Source: CAMDPA01 sp965223035
Lineage (GTDB): Bacteria; Pseudomonadota; Alphaproteobacteria; Rhizobiales; Hyphomicrobiaceae
Direction: 5' to 3'
DNA: 64,000 bases
Assembly (NCBI GenBank): GCA_965223035.1
Contig: OZ244980.1
Coordinates: forward strand, 4,154,001-4,218,000
Each line of letters opens with the position of its first letter. The first letter of the stretch is position 1. Under the pieces are notes generated by a model. The model saw nothing but the letters and a program-made list of their open reading frames with translations, was not told where the DNA came from and did no database searches. The translations under genes were made by a program, and so were the position numbers. Shown here piece by piece: positions 18,286-27,596 of this stretch.

Positions 18286-19074
18286 ATGCTCAAGGTCAGA
18301 CTGATCCCCTGCCTTGATGTAAAAGACGGGCGAGTCGTGAAAGGCGTGAACTTTGTCGACTTGCGCGATGCCGGCGATCCTGTCGAGGCCGCAGAAGCCT
18401 ACGATCGCGCCGGCGCCGACGAGCTATGCTTCCTCGACATAACAGCCAGCCATGAGCGGCGCGGCATCCTTCTTGATATCGTCCGACGAACGGCGGAACG
18501 CTGTTTCATGCCGCTCACGGTTGGCGGTGGGGTCAGCTCCACCGATGATATCCGCCGATTGTTGGAGGCCGGAGCCGACAAGGCCTCGATCAATACAGCG
18601 GCCGTCAACCGACGCCAACTGGTACGCGAAGCGAGTGAGAAATTTGGAACGCAATGTATAGTTGTAGCAATCGATGCCAAGCGGGTATCCCAACCCGGAG
18701 AACCGGCCCGTTGGGACGTGTTCACCCATGGCGGGCGACGCCCCACGGGCCTTGATGCAATCGCCTATGCCCGCGCGGTCGCCGATCTCGGCGCGGGCGA
18801 GTTGCTGCTCACCTCGATGGACCGCGATGGTACCAAAAGCGGCTTTGACTTGGAGCTGACCCGCGCCATCGCTGATGCCGTACCCATCCCAGTGATCGCG
18901 TCCGGTGGGGTGGGCACGCTTGATCATCTGGTGGACGGCGTGCGCGAAGGCCATGCGAGCGCGGTGCTTGCCGCCTCCATCTTCCATTTTGGCACGTTCA
19001 CAATCGGCGAAGCAAAACAGTACATGGCGACCGCTGGTATCCCCATCAGACTTGATGCGGTCAGCGACGCGTAG
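18286..19074 (+). CDS. hisF: Imidazole glycerol phosphate synthase subunit HisF
   Basis: A 262-aa TIM barrel that makes the imidazole ring from PRFAR using ammonia supplied by HisH, giving IGP and AICAR. Catalytic Asp11 is in LIPCLDVKDGRVVKG and the second aspartate in VVAIDAKRV. Other motifs are FLDITAS, LTVGGGVSS, GAGELLLTSMDRDG and PVIASGGVG. ATG 18286 is chosen because MLKVRLIPCLDV is the canonical HisF start; ATG 18271 is possible. No other his gene is nearby, so it appears to be detached from the operon. Confidence 0.95.
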   Translation: MLKVRLIPCLDVKDGRVVKGVNFVDLRDAGDPVEAAEAYDRAGADELCFLDITASHERRGILLDIVRRTAERCFMPLTVGGGVSSTDDIRRLLEAGADKASINTAAVNRRQLVREASEKFGTQCIVVAIDAKRVSQPGEPARWDVFTHGGRRPTGLDAIAYARAVADLGAGELLLTSMDRDGTKSGFDLELTRAIADAVPIPVIASGGVGTLDHLVDGVREGHASAVLAASIFHFGTFTIGEAKQYMATAGIPIRLDAVSDA

Positions 19075-19305
19075 GCCAGCACTTGGGCACTGTGTTGCCA
19101 CCCGACATCAGTGCGCGAAATTGCGCCCACGCTCGGCCAAAAATCCACGGCCGAATTCGATGACACATTTGCGAGCCATTCAATTGACACGTTATTTTGG
19201 CCAATCGGCGCCTCACGGGTAAGCGGCTCGAACGCTTCGTTAAGGGGTGCTTAACCATCAACACCCTAATTCTCGCTGCTTGATGGGTTGCGTTAGGTGA
19301 TTTGG

Positions 19306-19878
19306 ATGCAGGCGAAGCTTCGAACACTTGGCAGATGGAGCGCCATATTAGGCTTGAGCTTGGTGACGGCTTGCTCCGGCATAGACGGCGAGAACCATAC
19401 CGAGTTGGGTTCTGTGACGCTCGGTGGCGGTCAAGCTGGAGCCAGTTTAGCGACTCAGGAGCCATCGAGCTCGCAAGAGACCGACCCCAAGCTACTCGCC
19501 GGGAACTTGCGTGCCACTGGGCTGGATCTGGTTTACTTCGCCAACAACAGTGCCCAGTTGACCGGCGAAGGCAAAGCCACCCTCCAGGGCCTCCTCCAAT
19601 GGTTGCGTCAGCATCAGGTCAGCGCCATCAACATTGAAGGGCACGCCGACGAGCGTGGCACCCGCGCCTACAACATTTCGCTGGGCAGGCGGCGCGCGAT
19701 GGCGGTCCGCAACTATCTGATCGCGAACGGGATTGCCTCCAACCGGGTTCGGACCAGGTCGTATGGGAATTCGCGCCCGATCGTGTCGTGCGATGACATC
19801 ATCTGCTGGGCGCAGAACCGCCGGGTCCAGACCGTGATCGCCTCGGTTGGCCGGAAATTGGCCTATCGCGGCAATTGA
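19306..19878 (+). CDS. OmpA/Pal-like peptidoglycan-associated lipoprotein
   Basis: A 190-aa lipoprotein with a signal peptide ending in the lipobox LVTAC (lipidated Cys23), a linker, and a C-terminal OmpA-like domain: DLVYFANNSAQLTGEGK, INIEGHADERGTRAYN, LGRRRAMAVRNYLIANGI and RVRTRSYG. These are the peptidoglycan-binding residues of Pal. It is expected in the outer membrane facing the periplasm. ATG 19306 is preferred to GTG 19297 because AGGTG sits about nine bases upstream. It is not next to tolB or ybgF, and CDDIICW near the C-terminus adds two cysteines unusual for Pal, so it may be a Pal paralogue. Confidence 0.88.
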   Translation: MQAKLRTLGRWSAILGLSLVTACSGIDGENHTELGSVTLGGGQAGASLATQEPSSSQETDPKLLAGNLRATGLDLVYFANNSAQLTGEGKATLQGLLQWLRQHQVSAINIEGHADERGTRAYNISLGRRRAMAVRNYLIANGIASNRVRTRSYGNSRPIVSCDDIICWAQNRRVQTVIASVGRKLAYRGN

Positions 19879-19932
19879 ACGTGCCCGACGATGAACACAT
19901 CGAACGAGCGCCGGCCTTCACCGCACTTGCGC

Positions 19933-20017
19933 TCCAGTGTTGCTGGAACCATCCCGTTCCCCGCCCTGCCACCCGGACCATCAAGCCATTGGGTGGCCGG
20001 GCAGGCGGCGGAGCGGG
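19933..20017 (+). repeat. Second palindromic repeat family (F2), copy a
   Basis: Starts near TGTTGCTGGAACCATCCCG. Arms with CCACCCGG and GGGTGGCCGGGC form a long hairpin ending GGAGCGGG. It directly abuts the CTAG-bounded repeat at 20018. Related copies or half-copies are at about 44021, 52261 and 63436. Confidence 0.7.
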
Positions 20018-20171
20018 CTAGAGCAACCTGCCTTTAATCGGAATCGGAACGATCCCGATCAAAGGCAGAAAGTTGCTCACCACTTTAAGAGCGATCATCT
20101 TTGCGCCTTAAATCGGAACCGGCGCAATTGGAATCGGCGTTGCGGTTCCGATTTAAGGCGCGATGATCTAG
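20018..20171 (+). repeat. CTAG-bounded double-hairpin repeat, copy 4 (154 bp)
   Basis: Long form, nearly the same as copy 2, including the 15-bp extra segment. It ends GCGATGATCTAG at 20171, only 41 bases before copy 5. Confidence 0.92.
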
Positions 20172-20212
20172 CACGGCCAGCTCCGCCTGCAGCACCAGGT
20201 CTGGGCCATGCT

Positions 20213-20351
20213 CCAGAGCAACCTGCTTTGCATCGAACTCGGAACGGTCCCGATGAACAGCAAAAAGTTGCTCACCCCCTTAAGAGCAATCAGGTTTGTG
20301 CCCTCAATGGGGACCGGCTTTACGGTTCCATTTTAGGGCACAAGGATCTAG
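20213..20351 (+). repeat. CTAG-bounded double-hairpin repeat, copy 5 (139 bp, divergent)
   Basis: Starts CCAGAGCAACCTGC and ends AAGGATCTAG. The outer part of the second stem reads GTGCCCT / AGGGCAC, where copy 1 has GCGCCTT pairing with a GGCGC-containing arm, again keeping pairing. Confidence 0.85.
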
Positions 20352-21115
20352 CCGGCTGTGTGGCAACGCTGTTCGGCTTGAAGGCCAGCATCTTTGCGCC
20401 CATGGCGTTTGCAAGCGCGGCTCACAACACCTACCAAGGGGTTCAAAGATATTCGGATCCTGGGCAGCAATCGCCTGACGATATGATGCTGCCAGATCCC
20501 CATGGCCACCGCCTAACCGAGGGCGCACACCGCCGCCCGCACCTGCTCGACTCGCCTTACGGCCCAATTCAGGCTTGGCTTTTTTCCGTGTTAACGCCGT
20601 TGAATGACAGGCTGCGGGAGTGTGAACGGCGACAACGGCGATTGGCAAGTCGCGGCAGATGCCCGGCCGGACGAGCTCTTAATGGTTCGACATCACGTTA
20701 AACCCAAGCGCGCTCGAAATACGTGTGAGAAGGTGCGTGAAGCGAGATTCGCTAGCTGTTGATGCATGGCGAACGTGTTGACCAGCATGAGCCGCATTGC
20801 TAGCTTTAGTTGGTATACAGATTGATTGCTACCAGACATTACACGCATGTTAGTCAATCAAAAGCTTCCTGTATTTTCGCGGGTGCCGCATACCATCACG
20901 GTTGCTTGCCGGCAGGGCCTAGAACCGAGCGTCGCAGCGGGGATGGCGCTTGAGCACCAGGCGCTTCTGGGGCATCGCCGCGCTTCCGTTGAAGGGCGGA
21001 AGGTGGCTCGACATTTCAGGCGCGATCATCATCTTGCGTGCGTTGTCACGGCTCCCTTCAGGCGCACATCGGTATGTCAGCAAACCCATCCCTTGCGGCC
21101 AGGTCGGGGCGTGCC
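20352..21115. other. Non-coding, decayed stretch
   Basis: No convincing gene in about 760 bp. Positions about 20949-21050 look like a heavily diverged copy of the CTAG-bounded repeat (GAGCACCAGGCGCTTC pairing with GAAGGGCGGAAGGTGGCTC, followed by CGCGATCATCATCTTGCG). The rest holds nothing recognisable. Confidence 0.5.
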
Positions 21116-21649
21116 ATGAACGGCGGGTCGATGGCGGACGACATTGAGGGGGGCGCGGCCAGCGTGACGCAACACCCACCAGCGCTAGACGACCGTCCGC
21201 ACAGCGGCGTCGACAATCACCGCAACCAGGTCCCGACAGCGGCTGCGCCCTCACGGACCCAGCAAAAACTACGCGTCCGGTTCGCCGCCGGTGACGAGGA
21301 TGTCGCCCGTACCCGTGTCCTGTCGCTCGAAGCCCATGAAGAAGGCCGGTTTCGCAGCACCCCATTCAGCATGGACAAGCGCGGCCACTTCATCCGCAAC
21401 GCGATCACCACCCCGCAATGGCGGGCCGTTATCGTCGCGGAAATCGGCGAGCAGCCGGTCGGCTTCATCGTCTGCTCGGTCGGTGAGCACATCCTCGGCA
21501 CTTCCGCGATGGTGAGCGCGATGGACGAGTTTGATGCGCGTAGTTCAAAATTGCTAGTTGACAGCTTAATCAATCGATCAGGGTCGATCCGGATTCGCCC
21601 TTGGCGCGGCCGCATCCCCTCGGGTTTTCAGTTCGCCTCTAGTCATTAG
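21116..21649 (+). pseudogene. Truncated GNAT acetyltransferase
   Basis: The central part (VRFAAGDEDVARTRVLSLEA through AVIVAEIGEQPVGFIVCSVG) looks like the first half of a GNAT N-acetyltransferase: a helical substrate-binding region and the beta-strand pair before the acetyl-CoA site. The expected motif A (R/Q-x-x-G-x-G/A loop) never appears. Sequence after about 21525 is unrelated and the GC content drops, so the gene appears cut by a rearrangement. The N-terminal 60 residues are low-complexity. Probably non-functional. Confidence 0.55.
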
Positions 21650-21745
21650 CCAGATCCGAAGCACCATCAGCATGTCTTAAAACTTTGACCCGCATGTCGT
21701 GACCCTACAGACAAGCAACATTAACATCGAGCACAAACTGTTGGA

Positions 21746-22558
21746 TTGTACATGAACATTGCCTCCCAGCCGTCGAAACAGCAGCTCGACGCATTGTTTC
21801 AAGCGCTTGAGCGCGGAGAATGGCGGGGGCCATCGTATTATGCCGCATGCGGGATCTATTTTTCTATGTTCACCCTGATCGTGCCAGCTTGTGTAGTTAT
21901 CCTCGTTGACCGCACAAACATTGCACCTTCAGACCAAGGGTCACGTGTTGTGCTGATGGCTGTGGCCTTGTCCCTTATTGCGGACATGTTGGCCTTTCGA
22001 CGGCGGCAAGCCGTCTTGAAAGCCGACTTCTGGTCAAAATTGGAACGTCAAATTCGTGAGGGCAAAAGAAAAAGCAACGCGATTAAAATCCATATTGCCT
22101 ATTGGATAACTTATTTGATCGCACTTTCCGTTATTGCAGCCTTTCACGATTGGATTGTACGTTACGCTCAAAACGAAACGTTTGTAGGCAGCGCATTGGA
22201 TGGTATATTGGTCATACTGTTCGCAATGGTGCCGCTGATATTGCTAATTGCCCCCTTGACGATTGTCGGTGCCAATAGATTCTATGAAAATATGGATTTG
22301 GTTGTGAATCCGATTGCTTTAGCACCTTGGTATAGGGGCGTTGCCTTAATTGTCCACATTTTCTTATTCTTTATAGTTTTTGGCCTGTCTGGTCATTTCA
22401 TATTATCGGATCAACACCTGGGCATATGGCCAAAAATTGTATTTCATTTGGGTTTGTCTTTTCTTGTCGTTTACTTTTCGATGCTGCCATGGGGTTACAA
22501 GGTATGTGTTTTGAGTCAATCAATAGCAAGGGGTTCAGTTTGCGGCAATTCAAGTTGA
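21746..22558 (+). CDS. Hypothetical multi-pass membrane protein
   Basis: About 270 aa with markedly lower GC than neighbours. It has about six membrane helices (near residues 35-55, 65-80, 125-145, 155-190, 205-225 and 230-250) and a charged cytoplasmic loop (KADFWSKLERQIREGKRKSN). No family recognised. Position next to broken exoprotein modules and its atypical composition suggest transferred DNA; an immunity role is possible but unsupported. ATG at 21746 or 21752. Confidence 0.6.
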   Translation: MYMNIASQPSKQQLDALFQALERGEWRGPSYYAACGIYFSMFTLIVPACVVILVDRTNIAPSDQGSRVVLMAVALSLIADMLAFRRRQAVLKADFWSKLERQIREGKRKSNAIKIHIAYWITYLIALSVIAAFHDWIVRYAQNETFVGSALDGILVILFAMVPLILLIAPLTIVGANRFYENMDLVVNPIALAPWYRGVALIVHIFLFFIVFGLSGHFILSDQHLGIWPKIVFHLGLSFLVVYFSMLPWGYKVCVLSQSIARGSVCGNSS

Positions 22559-22631
22559 GCTGTGGCTCGTTGGCGCCGGAGAGCGTTTGAGGTGCAATTG
22601 TAGTCCGATCGAAGTTGGGGGGGGCATTCAG

Positions 22632-22781
22632 ATGAATTTTCGAACAGATTCCAGTGAAACTCTGAAATTCGCTTTGGAATACGCAACTGGAAGCAATCAA
22701 AACCCAGGCCAGAGACAATTGCCACTATGGCTGCAAGAGTTCATACGAGAGTCTCGACGCGATTTACGGCGGCCTTGGTGA
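22632..22781 (+). pseudogene. Short open frame upstream of the glycine-zipper ORF
   Basis: Encodes 49 aa (begins MNFRTDSSETLKFALEYA). It ends by reading into a different frame from the next ORF, which begins within it (22726). Both frames share an RES / YES-like junction near 22745, so this may be the displaced N-terminus of the following gene after a small indel. Function unknown. Confidence 0.3.
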
Positions 22782-23175
22782 TGCTGTAGTTCGCTCAGGA
22801 GAGATCTCCGCTAAAGCGGCCGGGAAAGCATTGCCCTTGCACCCTAAACTCTTCATTACTTCTGTCGATTTTGCTGCTGGTTATTTTCTTTCCACTGCTA
22901 AAACAAGTGGAAATTGGGGTAAGGCCCATTATATCAATGTGTCGTCTAATGCGTTTGCAATCGCTTTTGGTGCCGCTGGCGGAGCTCCTGGGATTGGTGT
23001 TCCCGGTGTATTTATTGGTTCTACGACCGGAGCCTATATCGGTAGCTGGTTTGGCGAGTTTGTTTATAATTTCGTCCAATCTGATGTTGGTGGGAGTTTT
23101 CTAAAATTTCTGAATGATTGGAAAAATTATACTCAGGAGCAGATTTCTAAATTTATAAAGGATTTCTTTGATTAG
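22726..23175 (+). CDS. Glycine-zipper protein, likely N-terminal half of an interrupted exoprotein
   Basis: A 149-aa frame starting at ATG 22726 (MAARVHSYESLDAIYGG). Residues about 75-120 form a glycine-rich hydrophobic stretch (FAIAFGAAGGAPGIGVPGVF) followed by GSWFGEFVYNFV, like glycine zippers seen ahead of toxin modules. It ends in KFIKDFFD and a TAG at 23173-23175. The downstream exoprotein frame continues in the same register (LEDRVNDIVDDLSDWIRKF), so a single amber codon separates what was probably one protein of about 410 aa. No secretion signal is visible. Confidence 0.55.
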   Translation, partial: YGCKSSYESLDAIYGGLGDAVVRSGEISAKAAGKALPLHPKLFITSVDFAAGYFLSTAKTSGNWGKAHYINVSSNAFAIAFGAAGGAPGIGVPGVFIGSTTGAYIGSWFGEFVYNFVQSDVGGSFLKFLNDWKNYTQEQISKFIKDFFD

Positions 23176-23187
23176 CTTGAAGACCGT

Positions 23188-23958
23188 GTGAACGATATTG
23201 TGGATGATCTTTCAGATTGGATTAGAAAATTTCCGTGGGATCCTCCCACCCCACCGAAGGACCCGCTGGTCATCGATCTTGGTGGCGACGGCATCGAGCT
23301 GGTCTCGCTCGCCAATTCCCAGGCCTATTTCGACTTCGACGAGGACGGGTTGGCCGAAAAGACCGGCTGGGCGGCGCCCGACGACGGCTTCTTGTTCCGC
23401 GACAAAAATGGCGACGGCGTCGCCTCCGGTATCGGTGAGCTGTTCGGCAACCTGGAGGACGACGGCTTTACCGAGCTGGCTAAACTCGATTCGAATGGCG
23501 ATGGCGTCATCGACGCCAACGACCCGGCCTTTACCGGGCTGCGGATCTGGCGCGATCTCAATGGTGACGGCGTCGTCGCCCGCATGGTCCAGCTCGTCAA
23601 ACAAGCTCCACGTCCGCGCCATGCCCTTTTGCGCTTCAAGAACATCGGTGCGCTTGGTCGCTACGACGGGCAAAGGGAACGTCGCAATTATACCATGGCT
23701 GAAATGGTGAACCAGGTTGCCGACGTCATTGGTCGGCCGGCCGCGAAACTCGATGGCCATCGCGCCATCAAGGGTATCGACGGGCCCAACACGCGGCTGT
23801 TTCCCATCGAACCCGACGCCCGGCCCGGCCACGGCGCCTGGATCAAAATCACCAATTGGCAGCGCGATGCCGCGGGCCGTGTCGACCCGGGCTCGCCCCG
23901 GCGCGGCCGCATTACGGCGGAATTTCACATCGCGCCTTTTTTTGAGACGGTGCAATGA
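23188..23958 (+). pseudogene. Calcium-binding exoprotein module with replaced C-terminus (copy 1)
   Basis: A 256-aa frame. Residues about 20-130 are an exoprotein calcium-binding module rich in D-x-D/N-x-D-G loops (DFDEDGLAEKTGW, RDKNGDGVASGIGELFG, LDSNGDGVIDANDPAF, RDLNGDGV). The first loop has lost an aspartate (DLGGDG versus DLDGDG in copy 2). After 23571 the sequence departs from copy 2 and codes for an unrelated 125-aa tail ending HIAPFFETVQ. The same frame continues upstream through an amber codon into the glycine-zipper ORF. Its stop overlaps the next ATG. It looks like a polymorphic-toxin style carrier with a swapped C-terminal segment; activity unknown. Confidence 0.6.
23248..23571 (+). 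repeat. 324-bp duplicated calcium-binding module, unit 1
   Basis: About 98% identical and gap-free with 24810-25133; roughly six substitutions. Flanks are unrelated on both sides. Confidence 0.9.
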
Positions 23959-24335
23959 CAGCAGCGATCGAATTTCAGCGGAGAGCGATGTCAGTTCTTA
24001 CACGACTTATACTTGTTTGGCGCCGGGCTCTGCTTTCACATTTTAGCAAATTGGATGCATTGCTCATTCTTGGAACTCTGCTTCTTACTTTGCTGGTCCG
24101 GTTAAATGCTGCGGCCGTGTCGGCGGGTTTAATCGATACAAGCAATGGTCAGAATTACTATTGGGTATTGTTGATATTGGGGATAATCGTCCAGTTGATT
24201 GGAGCCTCTTTGGGTAACAAAAATTTTTGGATCGCTTTTTTAGCATGGACGGCTATTTCTTTTTCCCTTTTTGGCAGTATCAACCCTTTTTGTGCTATTG
24301 TTACTATCGTATATTGGGTCTGGCTTTCGCACTAA
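23955..24335 (+). CDS. Small membrane protein, possible immunity partner
   Basis: A 126-aa protein with about four membrane helices (DALLILGTLLLTLLVRL, YYWVLLILGIIVQLIGASL, FWIAFLAWTAISFSLF and AIVTIVYWVWL). Its ATG overlaps the stop of the preceding exoprotein frame (ATGA), so translation is coupled. Low GC. No family recognised. The coupling to a C-terminal-variable exoprotein is the usual layout for a toxin and its membrane immunity protein, but the assignment is inference. Confidence 0.55.
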   Translation: MTAAIEFQRRAMSVLTRLILVWRRALLSHFSKLDALLILGTLLLTLLVRLNAAAVSAGLIDTSNGQNYYWVLLILGIIVQLIGASLGNKNFWIAFLAWTAISFSLFGSINPFCAIVTIVYWVWLSH

Positions 24336-24385
24336 ATTGAACATATTGAAAAATATGTGGTCACTGTATGGTGCTCCGCCAATAA

Positions 24386-25871
24386 ATGAGTAAATATCGT
24401 GGTGGAATTATTGTGACACCAGGGGGAACGCCCTGGATCGAGGCGCCAGCTTATTTGGGCGGAAGGGGGGACGTATAAGTTTGTTTTTAGCTATGTTGGT
24501 GCACCCGTTGCACCTTTACGTGTTGTGGTGCGCTGCACTAAGGAGATTGGTTCTAGTGGCAATTCGCGCATAGTAACTGAAACATTTATTATTGTACGCA
24601 ATTCAACGACGTTTACGATAGTGGCCCCCTGCGGGCTGGGAACGGCTTATTTTAGAGTATCTCACTTAACGATACAGACTCTACACCCATTTCTTCCCAT
24701 TCATTGGACAATCAATTTGCCCCATGCTCCGTGCGGTGGGCGACGGCGGGATCCGCCACAGCAGGAGGAGGATCCGCCGCCGCCCCCTCCCTTTCCCTCC
24801 AAGCCTCCAACCCCACCGAAGGACCCGCTGGTCATCGATCTTGATGGCGACGGCATCGAGCTGGTCTCGCTCGCCAATTCCCAGGCCTATTTCGACTTCG
24901 ACGAGGACGGGTTCGCCGAAAAGACCGGCTGGGCGGCGCCCGACGACGGCTTTTTGTTCCGCGACAAAAATGGCGACGGCGTCGCCTCCGGCATCGGTGA
25001 GCTGTTCGGCAACCTGGAGGACGACGGCTTTACCGAGCTGGCTAAACTCGATTCGAATGGCGATGGCGTCATCGACGCCAACGACCCGGCCTTTGCCGGG
25101 CTGCGGATCTGGCGCGATCTCAACGGTGACGGCATCTCCACGCCGAACGAGGTCAGCACGCTGGCCGATCACAACATCGTCTCGATCTGCCTACAGCGTC
25201 GCGAGGTGCGGCAGGAGAACAACGGCAACGAGATCCGCTATTCCGGGCGCGTCGGAAAGTCGGATGGCAGCCACACCCTGGTCGGGGCCGCCTATTTTGC
25301 GCAAAGCTCGGTGCTGACCCGCTGGACGCCGCCGCCCGGCACGGTGATCCCCGATGCGGTTCTTAAACTGCCCAGCCTGCACGGCTATGGCCGCCTGACC
25401 CATCTCGACTACGCGATGTCGCAAAACGCCGCGCTGCGGCAATTGATGGAAGACTTCGTGCGTGACGCCCGCACCCTGTCGGCCGGCCGCATCGCCGATG
25501 TGTTCAACGCCATTTTGTTCGAGTGGGCCGGCGTCAGCGGCGTGGCCGCCGGCGGCCGCGGCGCCACCGTCGATGCGCGCGAGGTGGCGTTCCTAGAAAA
25601 ATTTTACGGCACGGAGTTCCGCGACCGCGGCAGCCCGACCATCGGCGCGCGCTATGGCGCGGTGATCAACGCCAGCTTCGATGATCTCGCCAGCGCCTTG
25701 ATGCTGCGGGTGCTCGCCAATGTCGTGCAATGCGCTCGGCTTAATTGTCAGGCGAGGGGTAGGGTCAAGTATGGCGCCCTAACACTTTCGCAGCTTTCAA
25801 GCGCGAATTCTAAGCTGCCGGGTGTCGCCAAGCTCGATTCGGGTTACCGAATGCCGGTGCCATGTTCGTAG
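24386..25871 (+). pseudogene. Calcium-binding exoprotein module, frameshifted and truncated (copy 2)
   Basis: The intact frame from GTG 24525 gives 448 aa. Upstream, ATG 24386 starts a peptide (MSKYRGGIIVTPGGTPW) that would join this frame if one G were lost from the six-G run at 24465-24470, continuing as TYKFVFSYVGAPV. It then has a proline-rich linker, the duplicated calcium module (DLDGDGIELVSLANSQ onward), and a conserved continuation (STPNEVSTLADHNIVSICL; HGYGRLTHLDYAMSQN; FNAILFEWAGVSGV; EVAFLEKFYGTEF) known from large bacterial calcium-binding exoproteins. After about 25735 the homology stops, so the 3' end is lost. Probably a dead fragment of a giant exoprotein. Confidence 0.6.
24810..25133 (+). 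repeat. 324-bp duplicated calcium-binding module, unit 2
   Basis: Partner of 23248-23571. This unit retains the canonical DLDGDG first loop. Confidence 0.9.
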
Positions 25872-26189
25872 CTATGGTAAGTTCGACCGAGCGCCAACCT
25901 TGGCATTTTTCGGCAAACCCCTCGAGATCGTCGATAGCGGTAGCCTCCTTTGATTTTCCTTCTTGGACCTCGATCGCCCCCTTTTTTGCTGCCCCCTGAC
26001 GGCCGCGTGGCTCCGAAGCGAAGCCGCCCGCTCAAGCTCGATTTTCAAAACGAACCGTAGGTTCCCTTTCCCTTTCGATGAGTTCGGCACCTCCACTGGA
26101 CACCACTAATGCACATTCCGGCCGGATGCCCCTGATCAAAGTATCAGCCCCGTCGTTCCAGATGCGGTTCACATTGTCGTGCTTGCTTG
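25872..26189. other. Intergenic stretch between the exoprotein remnant and a ligase gene
   Basis: No credible gene or repeat seen. Confidence 0.5.
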
Positions 26190-27596
26190 CTACGCCAGTT
26201 CTTCAGTTCGCGGTCGATCAAGGCGCATGACATCAATGCGCTTCCAGTTATGTTGCCACTCGATCGCAGGCACTTGCGTAATGATGGGATCGATCGGATG
26301 AGCCAAGACTTTGCGTAGCATGTCTTTCAATGCCATCGTTTCGTCAGAGGTCAGCGCACGCGGCAGAACGACAAAGGCCTCGATCAACCCATCGCTATAC
26401 TGAACGATGCGATACTCATCGATCGGTGCAATCTGGCGCCAGTACTCGCCGGTCAGCCGTGCTAGTCTCATCGAGCCGTCAGGCAATTTGATGAAGCTGC
26501 GTTGCCGACCCCACAGGGTCTTGATAACTGGTAATGTAATACCGCAGTCGCAGGGTTCACCCCATTCTGCGATATCGCCAATTTCATAGCGGATGAGGGG
26601 CATGGCGTAACTGTGCAGCCCCGTGAGTAAGACGTTACCGGGCACGCCCGGTGCGCAGGCTTCACCGAAATCATCAACGATTTCCAGCAGGACCGTCGCG
26701 GACATGATGTGATAATGATCGTGCCGAGGACATTGCAGCGCGATCCATCCGAGCTCTTCGCAAGAATAACAATCGACAACCTTGGCACCGAGATGCTCGG
26801 CGACAGTCATCCGTGGAGCCGGGCTGACGGTCTCGCCAAAGGTCAAGATTTGTCGAATGGATGGCAGCCTTTCTCCGCGGGCATAGCCGACATCCGCTAA
26901 GCGCCCCGCGAGAGAGGCTGACGTGCGCAAATAATAAGGGCTGACTGATTGGAGCCACTCGAAGAGTTGCTCAGGGGAATTGTCTATCATGTTGCGCCGA
27001 TGTTCCGGACCACGCCGCCCAAGCACCTTATAGAGCCGCTGCCATGCGGGCAGCGTTGCATCCGGAAGGTCCTTGATCGTTGCCTTAGGCAGATCCGCAT
27101 CGCGCGCGTGCCACATGTCCTCACACACTGAGACGGCAGCGAAAATCGGACCATGGGACGGCGCATGGCTCTCGATGGAAACGGGCCGACCGGTGGAGCC
27201 AGACGAACGCCTGGTCCGAATGGTCTCCGACGACATAGCAGGACTGCGCGCGCGCATGCACTCGAATTGGCTTTGCACGTCGGCGCGCGTGAGCCGGGGC
27301 AGCATGGCCAGTGTGCGATGTGGATCTGCGACGGGGTCAAAAGCAGCCTCTAGCAATCTTTCTCGCCAAAAGCTCGAATGGGTGGTCGCATGGGTAAACA
27401 AGCGCCGCAACTGAACCTGCTGTATATGCGCTTGCTCGCGAGGCGGAAGCCGTTCGAACCGGCGCAATTGGGGAATTATGTCGAGCGTCTGAGCCACCAA
27501 TGCCGGCAAAACGCGGGGGAACCCCAAATGGAGGTCTAGGTCGTCTGTTTGACGCCTAGAGCGCCGGACATGGATTGTGGTGGCTTGCGCATTCAT
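26190..27596 (-). CDS. Adenylate-forming enzyme, PaaK/CapK-like (phenylacetate-CoA ligase family)
   Basis: A 468-aa ANL-superfamily protein. The ATP loop is RRSSGSTGRPVSIES (about residue 130), followed by the family's YSCEELGWIALQCP, the ELG-like ATP/Mg motif, and YAMPLIRYEIGDIAEWGEPCDCG, which carries the aspartate that binds the ribose and a Cys pair. The C-terminal domain holds LPRALTSDETMALKD. PaaK-like enzymes activate carboxylic acids as acyl-AMP/CoA; CapK relatives act in capsule or coenzyme modification. Divergent from the AMP ligase at 27986, so the two may work on one pathway. Substrate unknown. Confidence 0.8.
   Translation of the reverse strand: MNAQATTIHVRRSRRQTDDLDLHLGFPRVLPALVAQTLDIIPQLRRFERLPPREQAHIQQVQLRRLFTHATTHSSFWRERLLEAAFDPVADPHRTLAMLPRLTRADVQSQFECMRARSPAMSSETIRTRRSSGSTGRPVSIESHAPSHGPIFAAVSVCEDMWHARDADLPKATIKDLPDATLPAWQRLYKVLGRRGPEHRRNMIDNSPEQLFEWLQSVSPYYLRTSASLAGRLADVGYARGERLPSIRQILTFGETVSPAPRMTVAEHLGAKVVDCYSCEELGWIALQCPRHDHYHIMSATVLLEIVDDFGEACAPGVPGNVLLTGLHSYAMPLIRYEIGDIAEWGEPCDCGITLPVIKTLWGRQRSFIKLPDGSMRLARLTGEYWRQIAPIDEYRIVQYSDGLIEAFVVLPRALTSDETMALKDMLRKVLAHPIDPIITQVPAIEWQHNWKRIDVMRLDRPRTEELA

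Noticed and set aside
19937..20701. Plus-strand frame of 254 aa across the repeats
   Set aside because: It is read entirely through two CTAG-bounded repeats and GC-rich intergenic DNA; no protein features.
20826..21119. Small plus-strand frame of 97 aa
   Set aside because: Overlaps a diverged repeat copy; sequence shows no conserved character.
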